Positions 9,093 to 18,411 of a DNA stretch of 54,015 bases are shown in pieces. Each line of letters opens with the position of its first letter. Within the stretch, counting starts at the first letter, position 1. The notes beneath the pieces were generated by a model. That model ran no database searches. It saw only the letters and a list, made by a program, of their open reading frames with translations, and was not told the origin of the DNA. The position numbers and the translations under genes were made by a program. Origin of the DNA: Ahrensia sp. GTDB taxonomy: Bacteria; Pseudomonadota; Alphaproteobacteria; Rhizobiales; Rhizobiaceae. The stretch spans positions 1-54,015 of the forward strand of contig NZXU01000089.1 in assembly GCA_002698425.1 (NCBI GenBank), written 5' to 3'.

Positions 9093-9905
9093 TCAGCGCT
9101 CCTCAGCCCGCCGCATCCGCTTTTCCAGCCGTCTCAGCAGGAGCGACAGGCCGATGGTGAGGATCAGGTAGATATAGGCAACGATGGAATAGGTTTCGAA
9201 GAAGCGGAACGAGCCCGCCGCATAGACCTTGCCCATCTGGGTGATGTCGGCGACGCCGAGCACCGAGACCAGCGAGGAATCCTTCACCATGGCGACGAAA
9301 TCATTGCCGAGCGGCGGCAGTATCGTGCGGATCGCCTGCGGAAAGACGATCAGCCGGAAACGCTGCCATCGATTGAGCCCAAGCGCCTCGGCCGCCTCGA
9401 CCTGGCCCTCGTCGACGGCGAGGATGCCGGCCCGGAACACCTCGGCGATGAAGGCCGAATAGCCGATCATCAGCGCCAGGATCGCCCGCCATAGAAGCGA
9501 GATGTCGCGGACCAGAACTGGATCCATGACCCCCGCCGCCTGCAGCGGCTGGGTGAGCAGGTTGATCAGCCAGACAAGCGCCGGCGCGCCGACAAAGGCG
9601 ATGTAGAACAGCAGCACCAGGATCGGCACGCCGCGGATCACCTCGACATAGAAACGCGCCACCTGCCGCAGAACGATGCTGCCGGACAGGCCCATCAGCG
9701 CCAGCCCCAGGCCGAGCAACGTGGCCAGCGCGAAGCCGATCAGCGTGACGAAGACCGTGATGCGCACGCCGCGCGCCACCGTGGAAAAGACCTGCGCGTA
9801 GAGATCGTTTGCGGCGATCACCAGCGCCAGCGCGGCGCCGATGACGCAGAGCGCCAGCAGCCACCACGGGAAATCCTTCTCGCCAGATGTGTCGCGACGC
9901 GCCAC
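9093..9905 (-). CDS. Amino-acid ABC transporter permease (HisM/GlnP type)
   Basis: A 270-aa inner-membrane permease of the polar amino-acid uptake family, with a GTG start at 9905. About five to six helices are visible. The family EAA loop (EAAEALGLNRWQRFRLIV) is the docking site for the ATPase, and RGVPILVLLF and LPPLGNDFVAMVKDSSL are typical for this group. It follows the binding-protein gene by 44 bases and belongs to the same transcription unit. No ATP-binding gene is present in the window, so the ATPase must be shared or encoded elsewhere. Confidence 0.92.
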   Translation of the reverse strand: MARRDTSGEKDFPWWLLALCVIGAALALVIAANDLYAQVFSTVARGVRITVFVTLIGFALATLLGLGLALMGLSGSIVLRQVARFYVEVIRGVPILVLLFYIAFVGAPALVWLINLLTQPLQAAGVMDPVLVRDISLLWRAILALMIGYSAFIAEVFRAGILAVDEGQVEAAEALGLNRWQRFRLIVFPQAIRTILPPLGNDFVAMVKDSSLVSVLGVADITQMGKVYAAGSFRFFETYSIVAYIYLILTIGLSLLLRRLEKRMRRAEER

Positions 9906-9949
9906 GTCGTTATCGCCAGCCCGCCCCAGCCCTCGACGTCACAACGCTG

Positions 9950-10747
9950 TTACTGGCCAAGCTTGTAGTCGAGGAACCACTTCTTGTTGAGCTCATCGAG
10001 CGTGCCGTCCGCCTTCAGCGCGGCGATGGCGGCGTTCATCGGCGCGACGAGATCGGAGCCTTTCGGGAAGATGAAGCCGAAATCTTCCGTTCCGAGCGGC
10101 TCGCCGATCATCTTCAGCGCGCCGCCGGAGGATTCGACATAGCCCTCGCCCGCCGTGCCGTCGGTCAGGACGAGATCGACATCGCCGGTGCGCAGCGCCT
10201 GTACCGAAGCGCCGAAGGTCTCGAACAGCTTGATGCGCGGATTGCCCTCGTCGCCGTCGAGCACGTCATAGACCGCGACGTAAAAGGGCGTCGTGCCGGC
10301 CTGCGCGCCGACCAGCCCGTCCTCGAAGGACGAAAACGACGCGGCGTCGGTGAAGCGCGCCTCGTCGGCGCGCACCAGCATGTGCATTTCGGAGCGCATA
10401 TAGGGATCGGAGAAATCGACCTTCTCGCCGCGTTCCTCGGTGATGGTGATGCCGGTCATGCCCATGTCGTACTGACCGTCGGAGACGGCCTGGATCATCG
10501 CGTCCCAGGAGGTGTTCTGGTACTCGACCGTGAAATTCAGCCGCTTCGCCATTTCGGCGACCGCGTCATATTCCCAGCCGATCGCATCGCCGGTCTTCGG
10601 ATCGACGAATTGCAGCGGCGGATAGGCGTTCTCGGTGACGATGACGACGGTGCGCCCGCCGAGATCGGGAAGCTCCTGCGCCGACGCGGCGACCGGGAAA
10701 AGGGCGAGGGCGGCGCCAAGGCCGAGAACAAAACGACGGGATATCAT
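9950..10747 (-). CDS. Amino-acid ABC transporter substrate-binding protein
   Basis: Periplasmic solute-binding protein of family 3 (265 aa), delivering an amino acid to the permease encoded just downstream. The start at 10747 gives a classic signal peptide (ISRRFVLGLGAALALFPVAASA) and has GGAG about 7 bases upstream; a longer frame to 10810 is unlikely. ENAYPPLQFVD, GWEYDAVAEMAKRLN and the DMGMTGITITEERGEKVDFS region are typical ligand-domain motifs. The substrate cannot be told from sequence. Placement of a binding protein and permease between rplS and leuC fits my recollection of Sinorhizobium. Confidence 0.93.
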   Translation of the reverse strand: MISRRFVLGLGAALALFPVAASAQELPDLGGRTVVIVTENAYPPLQFVDPKTGDAIGWEYDAVAEMAKRLNFTVEYQNTSWDAMIQAVSDGQYDMGMTGITITEERGEKVDFSDPYMRSEMHMLVRADEARFTDAASFSSFEDGLVGAQAGTTPFYVAVYDVLDGDEGNPRIKLFETFGASVQALRTGDVDLVLTDGTAGEGYVESSGGALKMIGEPLGTEDFGFIFPKGSDLVAPMNAAIAALKADGTLDELNKKWFLDYKLGQ

Positions 10748-10870
10748 GTGTGGCTCCATGTGTGGCTGAGCTGGAACCGCAAAGACTAGCCGCTGGGGAG
10801 CAGGACGCAAGCCGGCGAAGCGCGCGCCGGCGAGGAATGGCTCGATGACAGTCGGGGCTGACCCGGGAAA

Positions 10871-11686
10871 TCAGGTTTTCCGGCGGCCGAAGGCGGGCCG
10901 GTCCGACTGCGACGGAGATGGTCCCCCGGCCTGCCGGGGCGTACGCGGCCGCGGCCGTTCAGCGCCCGCGCCGCTTTCGCTCCCGCCGCTCAACAGCCCG
11001 ACGATCAGGAGGATTCCGGACAGGCCGTTGAGAAGCGAGGGTATCCTTGTATCGAGAATCCATGAACCGCCGACCAGATAGAGCGGCTTGAACAGCATGA
11101 TCACCAGCGGCGCCGGCCCGAGCAGGGCGCCGTAGGTCGCAAGGAACGAAACCGCCGCGCAAACCAGCAGCCAGATCGCGGTGGCGGCATAGATCTTTCC
11201 GGACGGCAGCCCCAGCGGACCGCTGACACCGATCAGCGAACCCTGATAGCCGGGCGCATCCTCGATTTCGATGCAGAACAGAATACCGAACACCAGTAGC
11301 GCGAGCAGCGGAAACGGCGCGCTGAGGCCAAGTATGCCGACACTGAAATTCGCGCCCCAAAAATTGCCGAGCGCATAGATTTGCGGGGCCGACACGAAGC
11401 CGATTGCCACGGCAAGCAGGATCCACAACCGGGAGAACTGCGCCCGTATCCGCTTGAAGGCGGAAAGCGCGATCAGCGCAATGCCGATCAGGACGAGAGG
11501 GAACTTCACATAGATGCCGAGAACCGTCGCCAGCGCGCCGCATTCGCCGCCACCGGCACAATCGCCAGCGAGGCTTTCGACCGCGTATTGCAGAAAATAA
11601 GGAAAAAGGAATACGAGTGACGCTAAGTAAAGAATGGTTCCGACGAACCATACCAGGAACTCACTGCCGGATATCGGACGCAACAT
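10871..11686 (-). CDS. Hypothetical polytopic membrane protein
   Basis: A 271-aa protein with about six to seven hydrophobic helices and a polar, Arg/Pro/Ser-rich C-terminal tail (from about residue 238). No family motif is recognised. The first helix pair is separated by a short loop with two cysteines (GDCAGGGEC), which could face the periplasm. ATG at 11686 with GAGAGA upstream. It sits 118 bases downstream of the patatin gene on the same strand. Function unknown. Confidence 0.7.
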   Translation of the reverse strand: MLRPISGSEFLVWFVGTILYLASLVFLFPYFLQYAVESLAGDCAGGGECGALATVLGIYVKFPLVLIGIALIALSAFKRIRAQFSRLWILLAVAIGFVSAPQIYALGNFWGANFSVGILGLSAPFPLLALLVFGILFCIEIEDAPGYQGSLIGVSGPLGLPSGKIYAATAIWLLVCAAVSFLATYGALLGPAPLVIMLFKPLYLVGGSWILDTRIPSLLNGLSGILLIVGLLSGGSESGAGAERPRPRTPRQAGGPSPSQSDRPAFGRRKT

Positions 11687-11804
11687 ATACTCGGTCTCTC
11701 TTCAAGATGACCGCAGTAAACAATGAAAATATGAAACAAAACTTTCTGTATTGGAGTCTTTTTGAACTCTGGTGGATTTCTTGCTGCGCAGGATTGTCCG
11801 TCTG

Positions 11805-13772
11805 TCAAGCGGCTTTTACCGGCGTGAAGGCGGCGAGGTCGGACGGATCCATTTCGCGCAATTGCGCCATGGCCTGCCTGTAGCTCGAATTGACGACCTG
11901 GTCGTATTTCTTCCAGTCGAGCATGGAGACGCCGCGGACATTGGGTTGGAAGAGCAGGTCGACCTCCTGGCGCATCGCCTTCTGCCGGGCCATCGCCGTG
12001 ACGATGGAGGCGGTCAGCAGCGTATCGGGCAGGCGCGGCAGGCGGTAGCGGCGCTTCCGGCGCGGCCGCAGCGCATCCATCAGGATGGCGCGCGGCGACG
12101 GCACGTCCTCCAGATGGTAGCGCTTCTCGACATTGGGAAGCAGGTCGACGCCGATGATCTTGCCGGCGCCCAGCTTGCCGCGCATCACGTCGACCGGAAA
12201 ATTGTTGAAGCTGCCGCCGTCGAACAGCACTTCGCCATCGTTCAGCACCGGCGGGAAAAGCCCCGGGATGGAGAAACTGGCGACGAGATTGCGGGCGAAA
12301 TCGCCATGCATCAGCACCTGCTCGCGGTGCTTGGTGAAGTTGGACGCGACGACGAAATAGGTCTTCCAGCTATCCTCGAGATCGAGCGTCTGGCCGCCGG
12401 TCCGTTCCGCGACGAACATGTCGGTGATCTGGCGGGCGCGCTGGCCCTTGATCAGCGAAACCAGCGGCGCATAGCTGTAATCGCCGGTCAGATTGCCGAA
12501 ACGCGAGGTGACGAAGACGCGGCGCGCCATCTCGACGAAATCGTCGCCCTCGACCTCCATGGCGAGAAAGGACGCCATGATCGCGCCGGCCGACGTGCCG
12601 CCGACATAGTCGAACTCGACGCCGATCTCGGTCAGTGCCTGCGCCACGCCGATATGGGCGAAACCGCGCGCCCCGCCGCCCGCGAAGACGATGCCGACGG
12701 CGTTGCCGGTCAGGATGCGCGCGAGACGGCGCATGTCGCGGTCGAGCGTCGGGCGGACATGGAAATGCCGGTCGACCTTGCGGAAACCGAGCCATTTCGC
12801 CGTGCCGCGCGGGGCGAGCGAATTGGCCGGATGCAGGAGGATCAGCGCCACGCGGCCCTGGACATTGTGATCGCCCTCGAGCATCCGCTTCTCGAAGGCG
12901 GCGGGCGCGGGATCGTCCTCCGCATTGGCGAGCAGCAGGATCTCGTCGGCATGGTGGATCGCCGTCAGGCTCCAAACGGGATCCTCCGGATCTGCGATCA
13001 GGAAAATGGCGTCGTGCTCGCCCTCCATCGCGGCGATCTCGGTCGAGATCTCGCCGCGCGGCCGCAAAATGTCGGGCTTGGCGAGATGGCCGAAACGCTC
13101 ATGCACCGTTTCCGAATCGAGCACGGCGATCCGCTCGCGCCAGGGCTTCTGGGCCTCGGCCAGTTTCCGCACGAAGCCCTCGATGTCGGTCCTGCCGCCG
13201 ACGGGAAGGATCGTGACGATGACCGGCGGCGCGGGCGGCCGGGTCTTCTCCTGCTGGCGGCGAAAGCGGGTGATCACATGACGTGTCATGACCAGCGCGA
13301 TCTCCGGCTGGCGGGCGATCGCCTCCTCGACCGTTCGCCGCGAGACCCGGGCGAGCAGCGAATTCCGGATCGCGACGACCTCGGCGCTGCGCGGCTCGTC
13401 CGTGAACATGGCAAGTTCGCCGACCGGCTCGCCGCGGCCGATCTCGCCGAGCACCTGCCGGCTCCCGTCGGCCTCGATCCTGATTGCCCGGAGCCGGCCC
13501 GACAGGACGAAATAGACGTCGTCGTCGCGCGCGCCCTGCTCGATCAGCCTGTCACCGGCATAAAGCTCCAGAATGCTGGAGTTCTCGCCCATGAAGCGGA
13601 TGAAGTCCTCGTCCTCGACGGCGAAATAGTCGCGCAGGCAGGCATTGAGCTGGTCGAAATTGGCAGGGGTCCCGGCGGACGGCTGGCGGTCGGGTGCCGC
13701 TTCGCCCGACTTCACGGACGAGCCCGGCTCCTCTTGCGCCGTGCGCAGGGACGTTTCCTCGAATCCGTCCAT
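11805..13772 (-). CDS. Patatin-like phospholipase with N-terminal cyclic nucleotide-binding domain
   Basis: A 655-aa protein of the NTE/YlbK type. Residues about 45-165 form a cNMP-binding domain (YFVLSGRLRAIRIE, then GEPVGELAMFTDEPRSAEV in the phosphate-binding cassette). A middle region (about 180-345) of the kind found in NTE-type proteins follows, and then the patatin domain with the oxyanion-hole motif GGGARG (365-370), nucleophile S395 in GGTSAG, and catalytic D518 in DGG. Predicted to hydrolyse phospholipids or lysophospholipids, with activity possibly tuned by a cyclic nucleotide or related ligand. No signal peptide. The same architecture occurs in eukaryotic neuropathy target esterase. 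Confidence 0.9.
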   Translation of the reverse strand: MDGFEETSLRTAQEEPGSSVKSGEAAPDRQPSAGTPANFDQLNACLRDYFAVEDEDFIRFMGENSSILELYAGDRLIEQGARDDDVYFVLSGRLRAIRIEADGSRQVLGEIGRGEPVGELAMFTDEPRSAEVVAIRNSLLARVSRRTVEEAIARQPEIALVMTRHVITRFRRQQEKTRPPAPPVIVTILPVGGRTDIEGFVRKLAEAQKPWRERIAVLDSETVHERFGHLAKPDILRPRGEISTEIAAMEGEHDAIFLIADPEDPVWSLTAIHHADEILLLANAEDDPAPAAFEKRMLEGDHNVQGRVALILLHPANSLAPRGTAKWLGFRKVDRHFHVRPTLDRDMRRLARILTGNAVGIVFAGGGARGFAHIGVAQALTEIGVEFDYVGGTSAGAIMASFLAMEVEGDDFVEMARRVFVTSRFGNLTGDYSYAPLVSLIKGQRARQITDMFVAERTGGQTLDLEDSWKTYFVVASNFTKHREQVLMHGDFARNLVASFSIPGLFPPVLNDGEVLFDGGSFNNFPVDVMRGKLGAGKIIGVDLLPNVEKRYHLEDVPSPRAILMDALRPRRKRRYRLPRLPDTLLTASIVTAMARQKAMRQEVDLLFQPNVRGVSMLDWKKYDQVVNSSYRQAMAQLREMDPSDLAAFTPVKAA

Positions 13773-13890
13773 GGACCGAAACCCTTTACCCCCCAGGAGA
13801 ACGTCGGTTTTTGATGGCGGCTCTTGCAGCCGCGTCCGACATTCAGGAGGCGAGGAAACCAGACTTCCAGAAAATTTTCAAACTGAAAGT

Positions 13891-13912
13891 AAAAGGCGGG
13901 CCGGAGCCCGCC
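13891..13912 (-). terminator. Terminator downstream of the RtcB-family gene
   Basis: Seven-bp stem GGCGGGC / GCCCGCC with a 4-base loop, followed on the minus strand by TTTTACTTTC. It starts 9 bases after the RtcB stop codon. Confidence 0.6.
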
Positions 13913-13920
13913 ATTTGCGC

Positions 13921-15312
13921 TCAACGTTCCTGCGCCTTCCGCTTCGCCTCGCGCCGCTTTCGCCAGGGAGCGTCATGCTCCCAGTCGCCGGCCATGATCG
14001 ACCCGTGAGGGATCACCTCGTCGACCACCTCGGCAAGACCGTAGCGCCCGATTTGCTCCCGCACAGACCCGGCGTTCTTGTATGCCGACGGCAGCTCCGA
14101 AACGTCGATCTTGCCGCAAAAGAACCGCGCATCGATCTCCGCCGTTTCCTCAGCGAAGATTTCCGCATGCGCCCGTTCCCCCAAACCGCGCTTGTGCGCT
14201 GTCCGCGACATGTTGCGACCGGCGCCATGCGGCGAGAAGCCGAGGCCGTGATCCGCGTCGGCGCCCCGCACGATCAGGATCGGTTCAGCCATGTTGAGCG
14301 GGATGATCGTCAGATCCGTCGCGTCCGCGGCCCATCCGTCGAAGGCCGGCGTAGCGCCCTTGGCGTGATAGAACAGCCCGTCCGATTTGCGGAATACGAA
14401 ATTATGCTCGTTCCAGAAGCGATCCTCGATCGTGCCGCCGGTAATTTCCGCCGCCAGATCGTGAAGCGCGAAGTGGTTGGCCCTGGTCCATTCGCGGACG
14501 ATCTGCAGCGCCGCCCAGTAAGCCTCGCCCTCCGCCGTATCAGCCGGGATCCACGCATTCTGCTTCAGCGTTTCCGGGGAAAGCCGTTGCCGATAGCGCT
14601 CGGCGATCCGCATCCCCGACGCATAGAGCCGGGCACCAAGCCCGCGCGAGCCGTGATGGGTAACGAGGATCGTGTCGCCGGTTGAGGCCAAAGTACCAAC
14701 ATAGGCAAAGTGATTGCCGTCGCCCTGGGTCGCGAAGTGCCTGCGCGCCATGACCGCATGCGGTTCGAGAAGCCCGTGGTTTTCGATCGAGCGGCCAAGT
14801 TCGGCCGGCATCTCGACCGGAACCGCGCGTTCCGTCGGCCCGAAATGGGTCACCTTGTGTACGGCATCGAGCAGCAACTTCGGATCGGCCGATCCGAAAT
14901 TGGTGTAAGCCATCGAACAGCAGATATCGGCGGAATGCATTCCCGGGTGGATCGCCTCGGACACGGCAATCCCGCCAACGGGAATCGTTCCGTTCGGTCC
15001 GGCGGGGCAGGCGTCAGGCATCGCCGCGCCGGCCTTGACCACGGGCGTTCGCAACAGGGCGCGCATCGAGGCGAGCACGGCGGCGACATTTTCCGCCTCC
15101 GCTTCATTCCCGGCTTCGATATTCACGTGCAACGGCTTGGAATCGATCGCGTCCAGCGGCCGTACCGGCGGCGGCGCAAGTTCGGCCATTGCGGCGATCA
15201 CCGTCTCGCGCGACGCGCCATCGGCAAGCAGTGCATTCGCCGTCTCGATCGCTCCGGCAAACCACTTGCCCGGCTGATATCCGGCTTCGATCAGATCCTT
15301 GCCCGTAAACAT
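13921..15312 (-). CDS. RtcB-family RNA ligase-like protein
   Basis: A 463-aa member of the RtcB family, whose known members join 2',3'-cyclic phosphate RNA ends to 5'-OH ends using Mn2+ and GTP. The key motifs are recognisable but divergent: SADICCSM (D129, C132) in place of the usual DIGCGM, GDGNHFAYVG (N200, H201), THHGSRGLG, EHNF (H303), and PHGAGRNMSR with the presumed guanylylated H362. All metal and nucleotide ligands that I can place are kept, so activity is plausible. The ATG at 15312 has a near-perfect AAAGGAGG seven bases upstream; a longer frame to 15408 would run through the rplS terminator. No RtcA or archease gene is adjacent. Confidence 0.86.
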   Translation of the reverse strand: MFTGKDLIEAGYQPGKWFAGAIETANALLADGASRETVIAAMAELAPPPVRPLDAIDSKPLHVNIEAGNEAEAENVAAVLASMRALLRTPVVKAGAAMPDACPAGPNGTIPVGGIAVSEAIHPGMHSADICCSMAYTNFGSADPKLLLDAVHKVTHFGPTERAVPVEMPAELGRSIENHGLLEPHAVMARRHFATQGDGNHFAYVGTLASTGDTILVTHHGSRGLGARLYASGMRIAERYRQRLSPETLKQNAWIPADTAEGEAYWAALQIVREWTRANHFALHDLAAEITGGTIEDRFWNEHNFVFRKSDGLFYHAKGATPAFDGWAADATDLTIIPLNMAEPILIVRGADADHGLGFSPHGAGRNMSRTAHKRGLGERAHAEIFAEETAEIDARFFCGKIDVSELPSAYKNAGSVREQIGRYGLAEVVDEVIPHGSIMAGDWEHDAPWRKRREAKRKAQER

Positions 15313-15355
15313 GACAACCTCCTTTGGCTGGGCTTCGGCCTGTCCGCGCCAAATG

Positions 15356-15389
15356 AAAAAGGCACGGCATGAAATCATGCCGCGCCTTT
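15356..15389 (-). terminator. Rho-independent terminator of rplS
   Basis: Long hairpin AAAGGC-x-CGGCATG / CATGCCG-x-GCCTTT with one mismatch and a 4-base loop (AAAT). On the minus strand it ends in TTTTTC. A second strong stem (15409-15429, CGGGCGGCT / AGCCGCCCG) lies between it and the rplS stop but has no T-run. Confidence 0.75.
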
Positions 15390-15444
15390 GAAAGAAGTCT
15401 GTTTTCAACGGGCGGCTCGAAGCCGCCCGGTCAAGCCGGACGGC

Positions 15445-15999
15445 TTATGCGTTGCTGTCGTCCGCAGGCGCTTCGGCAGCGGCTGCTGCCGCTTCCGCGG
15501 CCTTTGCTGCTTCTGCGGCTTCCTCGGCTGCCTTCTCGGCGGCCAGCGCCTCGGCGGCGGCGATCTTTTCGGCCTCGATGCGCGCCTTCTCGTCGAGCAT
15601 CTTCTGACGCTCTTCGTCGTTCAGCTTGCGCGAACGGGCATTGGTGTTCTCGGTGATACGGGCCTTCTTACCGGTCAGGCCGCGCATGTAGTAGAGCTTG
15701 GCCCGGCGGACCTTGCCGCGACGGACGATCTCGACGGCCTCGACCAGCGGCGAATAGACCGGGAACACGCGCTCGACGCCCTCGCCATAGGAAAGCTTGC
15801 GAACGGTGAAGTTCTCGTTGAAGCCGGCGCCGGAGCGGGCGATGCAGACGCCTTCATAGGCCTGCAGACGGGTGCGCTTGCCTTCCGTAACGCGCACCTG
15901 GACGCGGACGGTGTCGCCCGGCGAGAAATCCGGCAGTTTGCGCTTTTCGAGAATTTTCTCGGCCTGTTCGGCCTCGAGCTGGCGGATGATGTCCGTCAT
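15445..15999 (-). CDS. rplS: 50S ribosomal protein L19 with Ala/Glu-rich tail
   Basis: L19 lies at the 30S-50S interface. The conserved body (residues 1-115) shows [42 protein letters not shown] and a basic [12 protein letters not shown] segment. The 184-aa product is much longer than a typical bacterial L19 (about 115 aa). The extra C-terminal part begins basic and becomes a run of Ala, Glu and Lys ending in acidic residues. The ATG at 15999 has AGAGGA upstream; the frame open to 16425 is antisense to the TauE leader. Last gene of the trmD-side ribosomal group here. Confidence 0.96.
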   Translation of the reverse strand: MTDIIRQLEAEQAEKILEKRKLPDFSPGDTVRVQVRVTEGKRTRLQAYEGVCIARSGAGFNENFTVRKLSYGEGVERVFPVYSPLVEAVEIVRRGKVRRAKLYYMRGLTGKKARITENTNARSRKLNDEERQKMLDEKARIEAEKIAAAEALAAEKAAEEAAEAAKAAEAAAAAAEAPADDSNA

Positions 16000-16147
16000 G
16001 GTTTCATTCCTCTTGTTCTTTTGAACCGCCAGAGCGCTCGACAAGGGCAGAAAGTCACCGGACCGTCTTGCCTGGCCAGAAGGCCGGAGCGTATTCACGA
16101 GATCGTATTTGCTGTTGAGTTTGGGCTTTGCGCCCGAATTCGCGGCG

Positions 16148-16176
16148 TCCATACAGTAGAAAGGGGCATTTGTCAC
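16148..16176 (-). promoter_or_regulatory. Candidate promoter of rplS
   Basis: Minus-strand GTGACA (16171-16176) and TATGGA (16148-16153) are separated by 17 bases. This would give an L19 leader of about 140 nt. The gap between rplS and the divergent TauE gene (16000-16291) holds no other clear element. Confidence 0.4.
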
Positions 16177-16291
16177 GCCCTTTTGCCTGAAATCGGGTGA
16201 CCAGCAAAGCAGAGGGCAAGACCGCCATTGCGCGCCGACCGCAGCGTCGGCTAGGCAGGGACGGGCATTCGGCCCGACGGGGTGGAACGCC

Positions 16292-17035
16292 ATGACATTG
16301 TTCAGTGTAGTGCTGCTGTTTGCGGCCGGATTTCTCGCCAGCGCGGTCAATGCGATCGCCGGCGGCGGCACTTTTCTGACGTTCGGAGCGATGACGCTGA
16401 TCGGCATTCCGCCGATCGTCGCCAACGCGACCTCCTCGGTGACCCAGTTCCCCGGTTATGTGACGTCGGCGCTCGCCTATTACAGCGAGATCCGCAAGGA
16501 TCTGCGCGAGGCGCTGAAGATCGGCGCGATCTCGGTGGTCGGCGGCCTAGTCGGCGCGCTGACGCTGCTGGCTCTGTCCAACCCGACGTTCCGTCAGATC
16601 GTGCCATGGCTGCTGATCGGGGCGACCGCGCTGTTCGCCGCGGGCCCGTGGCTGCGGCCGAGATCGCTGAGCCCCGACCATCCGATGGGTCCGATCGGCC
16701 TGTTCGCCCAGTTCGTCACCGCGATCTATGGCGGCTTCTTCGGGGCGGGGATGGGCATCATGATGCTGGCCGTCCTCGGCATCGCCAAGGGCGGAGACTA
16801 TCACCGGCTCAACGCGATGAAGAACTTCGTCTCCGTGCTGATCGCGGCGGTGGCGATGCTCGTCTTCGTCAGCGGCGGCGTGGTCGCCTGGCTGCCGGCA
16901 GCGATCATGATCCCGGCGGGCGCGCTCGGCGGCTATGCCGGCGTCTGGATGGCCAAGCGGGTACCGCAATGGGTCGTCCGCGCCCTCGTGGTCATCGTGG
17001 GGCTGCTGCTGAGCTGGTATTATTTCGCGAAGTAA
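16292..17035 (+). CDS. TauE/SafE-family sulfite exporter-like permease
   Basis: A 247-aa inner-membrane protein with about eight hydrophobic helices in two repeats. The first repeat contains the family motif [16 protein letters not shown] and the second [15 protein letters not shown]; these paired glycine-rich motifs define TauE/SafE (DUF81) proteins. Members export sulfite or organosulfonates or import other anions; the substrate is unknown here. GGTGGA lies five bases before the ATG. It is inserted on the opposite strand between rplS and trmD, genes that are usually adjacent. Confidence 0.87.
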   Translation: MTLFSVVLLFAAGFLASAVNAIAGGGTFLTFGAMTLIGIPPIVANATSSVTQFPGYVTSALAYYSEIRKDLREALKIGAISVVGGLVGALTLLALSNPTFRQIVPWLLIGATALFAAGPWLRPRSLSPDHPMGPIGLFAQFVTAIYGGFFGAGMGIMMLAVLGIAKGGDYHRLNAMKNFVSVLIAAVAMLVFVSGGVVAWLPAAIMIPAGALGGYAGVWMAKRVPQWVVRALVVIVGLLLSWYYFAK

Positions 17036-17053
17036 CGCGCGGACTGGCGAGCC

Positions 17054-17737
17054 TTATTTGTCCAGCAAATCCGGCCTTCTTTCGCGCGTCAGCTTCTCCG
17101 CCTCCGCGCGCCGCCATTTCTCGATCTTCGCGTGATTGCCGGAGGTCAGCACCTCGGGGATCGTCCGGCCCTCCCATTCCGCGGGACGCGTATAATGCGG
17201 GTGTTCGAGGAGGTTGCCTTCGAAACTCTCGTTTTCTCCCGATTGCGCATTGCCCATGACGCCCGGCAGCAGGCGGATGACGGCGTCGAGCAGCACCTGC
17301 GCGGCGACCTCGCCGCCCGACAGCACGTAGTCGCCGATCGAGACCTCTTCGAGATCGCGCCCGTCGATGACGCGCTGGTCGACGCCCTCGAACCGGCCGC
17401 AGACGATCACCGCGCCGGGGCCAGCCGCGAGGTCGCGGACGCGGGCCTGCGTCAGCGGTAGCCCTCGCGGGCTCATCAGCAGGCGCGGGCGCGGGTCGCT
17501 TTCGCCGCAGCTGGCGTCGAGCGCCGCCGCGACGACATCGGCGCGCATCACCATGCCCGCCCCGCCGCCCGCCGGCGTGTCGTCGACACTGCGATGCTTG
17601 TCGGTGCCGAAATCGCGGATCTGCACCGTGTCGAGCGACCAGTCGCCGCGCGCCAGCGCCTTGCCGGCCAGCGCCTGGCCGAGCGTGCCCGGAAACATCT
17701 CCGGATAGAGCGTCAGCACGGTCGCCCTGAAGCTCAT
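17054..17737 (-). CDS. trmD: tRNA (guanine-N1)-methyltransferase
   Basis: Methylates G37 at N1 next to the anticodon in tRNAs that read CNN codons, using S-adenosylmethionine, and so prevents +1 frameshifting. The 227-aa product has the trefoil-knot SPOUT segments: [19 protein letters not shown] early, then [14 protein letters not shown] and [11 protein letters not shown], which form the cofactor knot. The ATG overlaps the rimM stop by four bases (ATGA at 17734-17737), indicating translational coupling. Confidence 0.96.
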   Translation of the reverse strand: MSFRATVLTLYPEMFPGTLGQALAGKALARGDWSLDTVQIRDFGTDKHRSVDDTPAGGGAGMVMRADVVAAALDASCGESDPRPRLLMSPRGLPLTQARVRDLAAGPGAVIVCGRFEGVDQRVIDGRDLEEVSIGDYVLSGGEVAAQVLLDAVIRLLPGVMGNAQSGENESFEGNLLEHPHYTRPAEWEGRTIPEVLTSGNHAKIEKWRRAEAEKLTRERRPDLLDK

Positions 17738-18312
17738 GCCTCGCCGTCCCCGTCACCGTCGCCGCGCGCCTCGATCTCCGACGGGCGGATCAGCGTCAGC
17801 CGGCCCGCGTCGAAATCGATGTCGGGCACGGTTTCCCGGGTGAACTCCACCAGGAAGGCGCTCTTGCGTGCCAGACCGCCGGACGGCGTCACGGGTGCGA
17901 TCTCCAACAGATCGCCGGCGCCAAAATCATGCACCGCGACGATCTCGCCGATTTTCGCGTCGGCCTCGTCATGGGCGGCGAGCCCGACCAGATCGGCGAT
18001 GAAGAACTCGTCCTCCTCCAGTTCCTCGTCGGGAAGCTGCGACCGGTCGATGAAGAGTTCGACGCCGTTCAGCGCCTCGGCCTTCGTCCGGTCCGTCACC
18101 TGTTCGAATGTGACGACGACGACAGTCTTCGCCGGGCGGATATCGACAACGTCATAGGCGCGGCCCTGCGCGTCGAACAGCGTGCCGTAATCGCCGAGCG
18201 CCTGCGGGTCGCCCGTATAGGGTTTCACGCGCAACTCGCCGCGCACGCCATGCGGCGCGCCGATCACGCCCATCAGGACCGGCGAGGAAAGGGGCTTGTG
18301 CGGCTTTGCCAT
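17734..18312 (-). CDS. rimM: Ribosome maturation factor RimM
   Basis: Assists late assembly of the 30S subunit head by binding S19. The 192-aa protein has the RimM N-terminal barrel signature [19 protein letters not shown] (residues 18-36) and a C-terminal PRC-barrel containing [11 protein letters not shown] and [12 protein letters not shown]. The C-terminus ends in an acidic repeat encoded by GAC/GGC triplets. It is normally preceded by rpsP; here the upstream neighbour is the divergent xerC, and rpsP is about 27 kb away. Confidence 0.95.
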   Translation of the reverse strand: MAKPHKPLSSPVLMGVIGAPHGVRGELRVKPYTGDPQALGDYGTLFDAQGRAYDVVDIRPAKTVVVVTFEQVTDRTKAEALNGVELFIDRSQLPDEELEEDEFFIADLVGLAAHDEADAKIGEIVAVHDFGAGDLLEIAPVTPSGGLARKSAFLVEFTRETVPDIDFDAGRLTLIRPSEIEARGDGDGDGEA

Positions 18313-18337
18313 GCTTCGCTCCGTTTTGGTGCCGGTC

Positions 18338-18366
18338 GCGATACAGGCTTTTCAAGGCAGAGCCAA
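18338..18366 (-). promoter_or_regulatory. Candidate promoter of rimM-trmD
   Basis: Minus-strand TTGGCT (18361-18366) and TATCGC (18338-18343) with 17-base spacing, lying 25 bases upstream of the rimM start. A local promoter is needed here because rpsP is not upstream. The -10 match is modest. Confidence 0.3.
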
Positions 18367-18411
18367 GCCGGGCGCAAGCACCCGGTAACCAATGCCGGGC
18401 AAAATGGCGCC

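Noticed and set aside
11772..13814. 680-codon plus-strand open frame opposite the patatin gene
   Set aside because: Rich in Arg, Asp, His and Gly as expected for a shadow; the minus frame has complete cNMP-binding and patatin motifs.
15409..15429. Strong hairpin just after rplS as terminator
   Set aside because: Perfect stem but no T-run on either strand; the hairpin at 15356-15389 is the better terminator.
16282..17259. 325-codon plus-strand frame overlapping the TauE gene
   Set aside because: Arg/Asp-rich out-of-frame reading; the frame starting at 16292 has eight membrane helices and a ribosome binding site.
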